The notes under the pieces: model-generated
What the model was told of the DNA's origin: nothing
The model's input: only the letters and a program-made list of their open reading frames with translations
Databases searched by the model: none
Translations under genes and position numbers: made by a program
Source of the DNA: Prevotella sp. CAG:1185
GTDB lineage: Bacteria > Bacteroidota > Bacteroidia > Bacteroidales > Bacteroidaceae
DNA length: 39,204 nt
Direction of reading: 5' to 3'
NCBI GenBank assembly: GCA_000436695.1
Contig: HF992591.1
Span: 1-39,204, forward strand
Part shown: in pieces, positions 33,570 through 39,204 of the stretch
Numbering within the stretch: the stretch's first letter is position 1
Layout of the letters: every line of letters starts with the position of its first letter

Positions 33570-34658
33570 ATGAAACGTCTGATGTTTTTATTCCTATTCA
33601 CCATGACAGCAGTCCTGGCATATCCAAGCAATGATACTGTCAAAGTAGAAAAGAAGAATACTATATTCAGACGTATAGGAAAAGTTTTCACTAAAATATT
33701 TAAAAACTTTAATGACATAGACACCAATTATATTGAACCTCAGCATTATAATTACACCCTGATGCTGCAAAACACCAATACATATGAAATATATAAGTTG
33801 GAGAGCAAATCGGGCCAATATATCACATTTGCCCCAAAACCAACAATCAGAATCGGACCTTATGTAGGATGGAGATGGGTATTTCTTGGATATACTTTCG
33901 ATATTGGACATATCAGCAACGACAATAAAAAGAAAGAATTTGAATTGAGTCTCTACAGTTCAATGTTTGGAATAGACCTATATTACAGAAAAACGGGCAA
34001 CGACTACCGAATACGCGAGGCGTATCTTGAAGACGGCATGAGCAGCAGGGTTCTCAAAGGCATTCCGTTCTCAGGATTGTCCGTAGGAATCAAAGGATTT
34101 GATATATATTATATTTTCAATCACAAAAAGTTTTCATATCCAGCAGCGTTCAGCCAAAGTACATGCCAAAAGCGAAGCTGCGGTTCACCGCTACTTGGTA
34201 TAGGATACACTACCCATCAGCTTGACCTCGACTATGAAAATCTCAAAGAAGTTGTAGAAAGTAACTTAAACGATAAATATCAAAACGTAAAGCTCGATTC
34301 TGGCCTAATGTTTAACAAAGTCAGATATTCGTCTTATTCAATTTCTGGCGGATATGCCTACAATTGGGTATTTGCACGCAACTGGCTTTTTGCAGCCTCA
34401 TTGTCTGTTGCTCTTGCATACAAGAAGTCTACAGGTGATTTACATTATAAATCTGAATTTTCATTACGTGATTTTAAATTCGGAGATATAAACATAGACG
34501 GTGTAGGAAGATTTGGTATTGTATGGAACAACACAAAGTTCTATGCAGGAGCAAGCACAATACTACACTCATATAATTACAGAAAAAGCCAATTCTCAAC
34601 CAATAATGTATTTGGCTCATTAAATATATATTTTGGAATAAACATAGGAAAGAAATAA
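33570..34658 (+). CDS. DUF4421 family protein, probable outer-membrane barrel
   Basis: The 362-aa protein has a signal peptide (about 1-18, ending AVLAYPS) and a basic, Phe-rich stretch (RRIGKVFTKIFKNF). The rest alternates aromatic and polar residues in strand-like runs, such as RIGPYVGWRWVFLGYTFDIG, and ends in a strand of aromatic and glycine residues (LNIYFGINIGKK). That fits an outer-membrane beta barrel of the DUF4421 type. The function is unknown. It is sandwiched between the oxidoreductase and the DUF1460 gene. Confidence 0.72.
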   Translation: MKRLMFLFLFTMTAVLAYPSNDTVKVEKKNTIFRRIGKVFTKIFKNFNDIDTNYIEPQHYNYTLMLQNTNTYEIYKLESKSGQYITFAPKPTIRIGPYVGWRWVFLGYTFDIGHISNDNKKKEFELSLYSSMFGIDLYYRKTGNDYRIREAYLEDGMSSRVLKGIPFSGLSVGIKGFDIYYIFNHKKFSYPAAFSQSTCQKRSCGSPLLGIGYTTHQLDLDYENLKEVVESNLNDKYQNVKLDSGLMFNKVRYSSYSISGGYAYNWVFARNWLFAASLSVALAYKKSTGDLHYKSEFSLRDFKFGDINIDGVGRFGIVWNNTKFYAGASTILHSYNYRKSQFSTNNVFGSLNIYFGINIGKK

Positions 34659-34659
34659 T

Positions 34660-35517
34660 ATGAAAAGATCATTGTTATTTATTCTCGTTCTACTGTCGGC
34701 CATAACAGCAAATGCTTATGAAACAGACTATCAGAAATCAGACAGTATGTTAGTGATGAAATTATTAAACAATGCAAGAAAACAACCAGCTAACACTAAT
34801 TATATTATATATTTTGCAAAACAACTGAAAGGCATTCCTTACGTAGCCTATACCCTTGAGGTAAATAAGAAAGAAAAACTTGTTATAAACCTCAGACAAC
34901 TAGATTGCACTACATATGTAGAAAATGTAACCGCACTGACTATGTGTATAAAGGAAAAGAAATATACATTCAGAAATTTCTGCGACAACATAAGAAAAAT
35001 TAGATACAGAAAAGGAGCCGAACCTCACTACACACTTAGACTGCACTATTTTACAGACTGGATTGAAGACAACACAGCAAAAGGCATATGCCGTGAGATT
35101 CAATCCCCTAATCCTCCTTTTACAAAAAGACAAGAGATAAATGTCTACTATATGTCACAAAATCCGTCAAAATATAAGATGCTTAAAGATAATCCACAAT
35201 ACATAAGCATTATTAAAAAATCAGAAATTAATATCAACAAAAAATCATATAAATTTATTCCCAAATCTGAAGTTAAAAATACCACTCTGTTAAGAAATAC
35301 TATACACGATGGAGATATTATTGCAACTACTACAAGCCTAAAAGGACTGGACATTCAACATTTAGGCTTCGCCATTTGGCACAAAGACGGTCTGCATATG
35401 TTAAATGCGTCAAGTCTGCATCACAAAGTTGTTGAAGAGCCGATGACCTTATATAAATACCTGCAAAAACAAAAAAGCATGACAGGAATAAGAATCATAA
35501 GACTCAACACAAAATGA
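34660..35517 (+). CDS. DUF1460 family, NlpC/P60-like amidase-type protein
   Basis: The 285-aa exported protein (signal peptide about 1-19, ending ANA) has the DUF1460 hallmarks: LDCTTYVENVTAL with a probable catalytic Cys83, and DIQHLGFAIWHKDGLHMLNAS with His234. The DUF1460 fold is related to papain-like NlpC/P60 enzymes acting on peptidoglycan fragments. It could trim cell-wall peptides in the periplasm. It begins 1 nt after the DUF4421 stop. Convergent with the lipid kinase gene 38 nt away; no clear terminator separates them. Confidence 0.78.
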   Translation: MKRSLLFILVLLSAITANAYETDYQKSDSMLVMKLLNNARKQPANTNYIIYFAKQLKGIPYVAYTLEVNKKEKLVINLRQLDCTTYVENVTALTMCIKEKKYTFRNFCDNIRKIRYRKGAEPHYTLRLHYFTDWIEDNTAKGICREIQSPNPPFTKRQEINVYYMSQNPSKYKMLKDNPQYISIIKKSEININKKSYKFIPKSEVKNTTLLRNTIHDGDIIATTTSLKGLDIQHLGFAIWHKDGLHMLNASSLHHKVVEEPMTLYKYLQKQKSMTGIRIIRLNTK

Positions 35518-35555
35518 TGGATAAGATATATTCGCAACAAATACAGCAATATATA

Positions 35556-36593
35556 TTAAAGATTGTTCAAGCGTTTCAGAAGAATCTTATTTAAGATATG
35601 GATATGCCGTCCTTGACGGCTTATGTCTGTACGCATGTTGCTTATATCATTAAAGAAATCGCTGAATGCATTTTGAACCATATTAGGCTGTCTCTTAGTC
35701 TTATCCGCATAAGGATTAATAACCATTTTTATTCCCTTATTGACAACAGAGATATCAACATCAGCATCAGCCATAACAGGATCGCCATCATAATGTATAT
35801 ATCCAGGTTTTTCCCTGTGAATATGTATATGACGTGTACGGAATGTCTTTATCTTCGAGTTGCGGTCTAAAGTCTTATTAAACATGTCTATACTGATTTG
35901 CGGAGCATCCAACATGTCAAATGGTTCCATTATAATAACATCAAGAAGTCCGTCACTCATTGAAGCCTGCGGGGCAATATATGCATTATTCCCATACTGA
36001 GAAGCATTTGCGCATGAAACCAGGAATGCCCTATAAGACGATTTGCCATTCTCATCTTCTATTTCATATACCTCAGGCTTATATTTTAAACCTTCACGTA
36101 AGATGTTCTCTAGATATGTGACAGGGCCACGTTTTCCCGACTCTGCAAATTTCATACTAATAAATGCATCAAAGCCCATACCACATGTGCAGAAAAACGG
36201 ATTATCATTAATAATACCATAGTCAAGATCATGAATCATGTGCTTGTTTATTATTTCAACAGCCTTATGAAGATCCATTGGTATCATCAGATGCCGAGCC
36301 AAACCATTACCAGACCCACACGGAATTATTCCCAATGCCGTATCTGAATTTACAATAGAACGTGCAACTTCATTAACAGTGCCATCCCCACCTACAGCAA
36401 CAACAATATCCACACCATTGTTCTTTGCCGTCTCTGATATTTCAGATGCATGACCTCTATACTTGGTTTCAACAATTGAAAAATCATAATATTCCTTATC
36501 AAGAGTATTCTCGATAATCTTGCTGACACCCGATTTACGTGTAGTACCAGAAATCGGATTCATTATAAATATGATATTCCTTTTATCTGCCAT
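35556..36593 (-). CDS. Diacylglycerol/sphingoid-type lipid kinase (YegS/DAGK family)
   Basis: The 345-aa protein has the DAGK catalytic fold: FIMNPISGTTRKS (about 9-21), the ATP-site motif VVAVGGDGTVNEVARS (about 64-79) and LGIIPCGSGNGLARHL, followed by a beta-sandwich C-terminal domain with ISMSDGLLDV-like ASMSDGLLDVIIMEP. It phosphorylates a lipid hydroxyl at the inner membrane. Its divergent neighbour is serine palmitoyltransferase, so dihydrosphingosine or ceramide is an attractive substrate; diacylglycerol is the default. The -7 box lies just 7 nt ahead of the ATG, suggesting a very short leader. Confidence 0.85.
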   Translation of the reverse strand: MADKRNIIFIMNPISGTTRKSGVSKIIENTLDKEYYDFSIVETKYRGHASEISETAKNNGVDIVVAVGGDGTVNEVARSIVNSDTALGIIPCGSGNGLARHLMIPMDLHKAVEIINKHMIHDLDYGIINDNPFFCTCGMGFDAFISMKFAESGKRGPVTYLENILREGLKYKPEVYEIEDENGKSSYRAFLVSCANASQYGNNAYIAPQASMSDGLLDVIIMEPFDMLDAPQISIDMFNKTLDRNSKIKTFRTRHIHIHREKPGYIHYDGDPVMADADVDISVVNKGIKMVINPYADKTKRQPNMVQNAFSDFFNDISNMRTDISRQGRHIHILNKILLKRLNNL

Positions 36594-36600
36594 AGTATTG

Positions 36601-36608
36601 CAAAAATA
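36601..36608 (-). promoter_or_regulatory. -7 box of the lipid kinase gene
   Basis: TATTTTTG on the minus strand, ending 7 nt before the ATG (36593). If used, the mRNA would be leaderless or nearly so. Confidence 0.4.
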
Positions 36609-36703
36609 ATAATATTTTGGAACAATCCATTTTTATCACATATAATATTTTTGCTTTTAAAGCACTTTTCTATTTTTTTTCTTATGATTTACACATTTTT
36701 TTG

Positions 36704-36711
36704 TATCTTTG
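36704..36711 (+). promoter_or_regulatory. -7 box of the serine palmitoyltransferase gene
   Basis: TATCTTTG, a full consensus match 44 nt upstream of the ATG; no clear TTTG at -33. The leader includes a small 5-bp hairpin TGTAG/CTACA (36729-36743). Confidence 0.55.
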
Positions 36712-36755
36712 CAGCCTAATCAAAACAATGTAGTAAATCTACACCTATTTATAAT

Positions 36756-37943
36756 ATGGGACTATTACAAGAAAGATACAAAAATTACCGTGAACCACAG
36801 AAGTTCATGGAAGCTGGTGTTTACCCTTACTTTCGTGAAATAACAGGTAAACAAGGCACAGAAGTTCAAATGGCCGGTCATGAAGTACTTATGTTCGGTT
36901 CTAATGCCTACACCGGACTTACTGGCGATCCAAGAGTTGAGGCTGCAGCCAAAAAAGCTTTAGACAAATATGGAAGTGGCTGTGCAGGTAGCCGTTTCTT
37001 GAATGGAACGTTGGATTTACACGTCCAATTAGAAAAAGAGCTTGCTGAATTTGAGCACAAGGATGAAGCTCTGTGTTTCTCAACTGGATTCTCTGTCAAT
37101 GCCGGAGTTCTTGCTGTCGTATGCGGACGTGAAGATTATATCATATGCGACGACCGCGACCATGCAAGTATTGTAGACGGACGCCGCCTTTCATTTGCGA
37201 CATGCTTAAAATATAAGCATAACGATATGGAAGACTTGGAGAAACAACTTCAAAAATGTCGTCCGGAATCAATAAAACTCATTGTCGTAGATGGTGTATT
37301 CTCTATGGAAGGAGACTTAGCCAATCTTCCTGAAATAATCCGTCTCAAGAAAAAATACAACGCATCAGTAATGGTTGATGAGGCTCATGGCTTAGGAGTA
37401 TTCGGTAAAGAAGGTAGAGGTGTGTGTGATTATTTCGGAGTAACAGATGATGTTGACCTTATCATGGGTACATTCTCTAAAAGCCTTGCAAGTATCGGTG
37501 GATTTATTGCTGGTGATAAAGATACAATAAATTATCTGCGTCACACATGCCGCACATATATTTTTAGTGCATCTAACACTCCTGCAGCTACAGCGGCAGC
37601 AATGGAAGCCCTTCATATCATAAGAAAAGAACCAGAACGTATTGAGCATCTTTGGGATGTAACAAAATACGCACTGAAACGTTTCCGCGAGGAAGGATTC
37701 GAAATTGGCGATACAGAAAGTCCTATAATACCTCTATACGTAAGAGATGTTGATAAAACTTTCCTTGTCACAAAACTTGCTTTTGATGCCGGTGTATTTA
37801 TTAATCCTGTAATACCGCCTGCATGTGCACCGCAAGATACATTGGTAAGATTTGCATTAATGGCAACTCATACTAAAGAACAAGTTGAAAGAGGTGTTCA
37901 AGCACTGAAAAAAATCTTTGTAGAACAAAATATTATAAAATAA
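36756..37943 (+). CDS. spt: Serine palmitoyltransferase (alpha-oxoamine synthase)
   Basis: The 395-aa PLP enzyme condenses serine with a fatty acyl-CoA to start sphingolipid synthesis. The fold-type I alpha-oxoamine synthase motifs are present: FGSNAYTGL, GSGCAGSRFLNGT, VDEAHGLGVFG and the PLP Lys242 in GTFSKSLASIGGF. The N terminus (LLQERYKNYREPQKFMEAGVYPYFREI pattern) is that of Bacteroides SPT, not 2-amino-3-ketobutyrate ligase or BioF, which are the alternatives. It is divergent from the lipid kinase. tRNA-Pro follows without an intervening terminator. Confidence 0.88.
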   Translation: MGLLQERYKNYREPQKFMEAGVYPYFREITGKQGTEVQMAGHEVLMFGSNAYTGLTGDPRVEAAAKKALDKYGSGCAGSRFLNGTLDLHVQLEKELAEFEHKDEALCFSTGFSVNAGVLAVVCGREDYIICDDRDHASIVDGRRLSFATCLKYKHNDMEDLEKQLQKCRPESIKLIVVDGVFSMEGDLANLPEIIRLKKKYNASVMVDEAHGLGVFGKEGRGVCDYFGVTDDVDLIMGTFSKSLASIGGFIAGDKDTINYLRHTCRTYIFSASNTPAATAAAMEALHIIRKEPERIEHLWDVTKYALKRFREEGFEIGDTESPIIPLYVRDVDKTFLVTKLAFDAGVFINPVIPPACAPQDTLVRFALMATHTKEQVERGVQALKKIFVEQNIIK

Positions 37944-37954
37944 ATGCTACAAAA

Positions 37955-37986
37955 TTTGCGTATTACAAAAAAAAGTACTACCTTTG
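37955..37986 (+). promoter_or_regulatory. tRNA-Pro promoter
   Basis: TTTG (37955-37958), 20 nt, TACCTTTG (37979-37986): both elements match fully. The start site would be near 37993, about 20 nt ahead of the mature tRNA. Confidence 0.75.
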
Positions 37987-38013
37987 CAATCGCAAATTTG
38001 AAAGATTTGGTTG

Positions 38014-38087
38014 CGGGGTGTAGCGCAGTCCGGTAGCGCGCCTGGTTTGGGACCAGGTGGTCGCAGGTTCGAATCCTGTCGCCCCGA
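38014..38087 (+). tRNA. tRNA-Pro (anticodon UGG)
   Basis: A 74-nt cloverleaf. Acceptor stem 38014-38020 pairs with 38080-38086 (one G-U), D stem GCGC/GCGC, anticodon stem CCTGG/CCAGG with loop TTTGGGA (TGG at 38048-38050), T arm with GGTTCGAATCC. The discriminator is A38087; CCA is not encoded. Confidence 0.96.
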
Positions 38088-38093
38088 CAACAG

Positions 38094-38130
38094 AAAAGCT
38101 GTTTCTATGATGGAAACAGCTTTTTTATTT
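38094..38130 (+). terminator. Terminator of tRNA-Pro
   Basis: A perfect 12-bp stem (38094-38105 with 38113-38124), a 7-nt loop and a T-rich tail directly after the tRNA. Confidence 0.88.
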
Positions 38131-38166
38131 TATCAAGGGTTTGTGGCTTTTTAAAGGAGTGTTTAA

Positions 38167-38218
38167 GGGGCTGTAGAAATTTAATGGCTCACCCGATAAA
38201 TAGTGGGGAAAGAAAATA
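38167..38218. mobile_element. Probable left terminus of the insertion sequence
   Basis: The sequence GGGGCTGTAGAAATTTAATG begins at 38167, about 50 bp after the end of the transposase gene and 80 bp past the tRNA, where an IS end is expected. The other terminus and the target duplication are outside the window, so the exact boundary is a guess. Confidence 0.35.
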
Positions 38219-39204
38219 TTACGCATAAATTTTAGTCAGCCTAAAGAGGAAGAATGGTATGTCAATAACTCCTCGGAGCAATGCTCTGAACTGTTTGATT
38301 TTGGCATTAAAGCATTCGGCAAAAGCATTGGTAGAGCGGTTTACGAAGAAGTTCAGGACTCCGTCATGGTGTTCTGTCAAGGTTGAAATAATAGTCTGAA
38401 AGCTTTTGAATCCGGACCTGTCGGCCCTGTCATACCATTTTGCCAGAGACAATCTGGCAGCATCCTTGTGAGTATTCCTTGAGAAGATCATCCGTAAGGA
38501 ATGTGACAGAGAATAAGCTTCCTGCAGATCCGGATACTGTGCAAAAAGAATTTCCGCCCTCTCTTTTTGTCTTTGTGTCCATTTCTCGGGAGATTTGAAA
38601 AGCAAATAGCGTGAGCGTACTAATAGCTGTCTTAAAGAGTCTCCATTGGGAAAAACAAATGGTGAATATGTCTCTCCGCAAAATCTTGCTTTCTTCATGT
38701 CATCCGCTTCCTGACGTATTGCCTCCCAACGGTGGGCAATACGCAGTTCCTGCACGGCCTCGATGGCCATTTGCTGAATGTGGAAACGGTCTATGGTCCG
38801 GATGGCCTTAGGGAAACAGCATCGGGCAATCTTCCCCATACTGTTGGACATATCCAAAGTTATTTCACTTACCTTTAAACGCTTTGAAAAGGGAATCTTA
38901 CGCCTCAGTATGTTAATAATATACTCGGATTTGACGCCATTGATTATAGCGACCAGGCTTCCTTTCTTTCCCCGGGCATCCGGATTGGATACAATGGTAT
39001 AAAGCTCTCCGTCGCTGATGGAGGTTTCGTCTATACAGAGACGGGGACCTATGTTTTCCGGAAACACCAGCCATTCCGCTGCATGCTCCCTGTCCTTCCA
39101 CTCCCGGTAACCACTCAGCACTTCCTTGTATTGCTTCTCGAAAGTGTCCCCATTGATGTGATAATAGAAATCAAGCGAACGGGAGGTCGTAGGACTCCTC
39201 TCCA
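38219..39204 (-). CDS. ISL3/ISAon1-like transposase, cut by the right edge
   Basis: The frame is open to the end of the window (no stop from 38219 to 39204), so the start is missing; the GTG at 39121 is internal. The DDE parts of ISL3-like transposases are visible: CIDETSIS, ITLDMSNSMGKIARCCFP, TIDRFHIQQMAIEAVQEL and the Glu region STNAFAECFNAKIKQFRALL. In ISAon1-type elements an N-terminal DNA-binding region precedes this; it would lie to the right. GC content is visibly higher than in the neighbouring genes, which fits recent arrival. The catalytic region looks intact. Confidence 0.88.
   Translation of the reverse strand, partial: ERSPTTSRSLDFYYHINGDTFEKQYKEVLSGYREWKDREHAAEWLVFPENIGPRLCIDETSISDGELYTIVSNPDARGKKGSLVAIINGVKSEYIINILRRKIPFSKRLKVSEITLDMSNSMGKIARCCFPKAIRTIDRFHIQQMAIEAVQELRIAHRWEAIRQEADDMKKARFCGETYSPFVFPNGDSLRQLLVRSRYLLFKSPEKWTQRQKERAEILFAQYPDLQEAYSLSHSLRMIFSRNTHKDAARLSLAKWYDRADRSGFKSFQTIISTLTEHHDGVLNFFVNRSTNAFAECFNAKIKQFRALLRGVIDIPFFLFRLTKIYA

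Noticed and set aside
35518..35585. Terminator between the convergent DUF1460 and lipid kinase genes
   Set aside because: Only a 6-bp AAGATT/AATCTT pairing within the kinase C terminus and no T run.
1..39204. CRISPR array, prophage or toxin-antitoxin system
   Set aside because: No regularly spaced repeats, no phage structural or integrase genes and no small paired genes of that type were seen.

Overview
The window looks like chromosomal DNA from a low-GC Bacteroidales bacterium, most likely a Prevotella/Segatella-type organism. Four things point there: promoters of the Bacteroidetes form (TTTG, about 20 nt, TAnnTTTG) in front of many genes; A-rich leaders with almost no Shine-Dalgarno sequences; a eukaryote-type (GT3) glycogen synthase beside a GT35 phosphorylase; and family markers such as class III fructose-bisphosphatase, bifunctional HisIE and HisB, serine palmitoyltransferase, and DUF3256, DUF4421 and DUF1460 proteins. 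Most of the window is ordinary, tightly packed core genome. The only clear mobile element is a transposase cut by the right edge.

Layout. 55-2610 (-) is clpC, divergent from a glycogen module (2908-7160, +: GT3 synthase, GT35 phosphorylase). An orphan ECF sigma factor (7315-7830, -) follows; the phosphorylase and sigma genes each have their own terminator in the gap between them. A 626-bp gap precedes htpG (8457-10511, +), which carries a sequence matching a sigma-54 promoter. 10792-15401 (-) is a translation/ribosome group: rsmA, frr, rsgA, then a Pif1-like helicase.

15845-27271 (-) is an almost gapless run of eleven genes: purU, hisH, hisA, hisF, hisIE, ftsE, lysC, lysA, a GT2 glycosyltransferase, a GT4-like glycosyltransferase and fbp. 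It joins one-carbon metabolism, the middle of histidine synthesis, the first and last steps of lysine/diaminopimelate synthesis, surface-sugar transfer and gluconeogenesis. Divergent from it lie a phenylacetate-CoA ligase (27524-28831) and a DUF3256 lipoprotein-like or secreted protein (28893-29540).

29541-30376 has no protein gene. It holds a compact promoter plus terminator unit that looks like a free-standing RNA of about 70 nt. Next come hisB, translationally coupled to an unknown membrane protein (30377-32334, -); a Gfo/Idh/MocA oxidoreductase with two envelope proteins (32576-35517, +); a diacylglycerol/sphingoid-type lipid kinase (35556-36593, -) divergent from serine palmitoyltransferase (36756-37943, +); tRNA-Pro(UGG) with its own promoter and terminator; and the C-terminal part of an ISL3/ISAon1-like transposase.

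I did not find a new defence, secretion or biosynthetic system. The observations I would follow first are the small-RNA unit at 29566-29674, the sigma-54-like htpG promoter, the lipid kinase/SPT pair, and the GT pair whose motifs depart from their families. All promoter, terminator and hairpin calls were made by eye and are untested.
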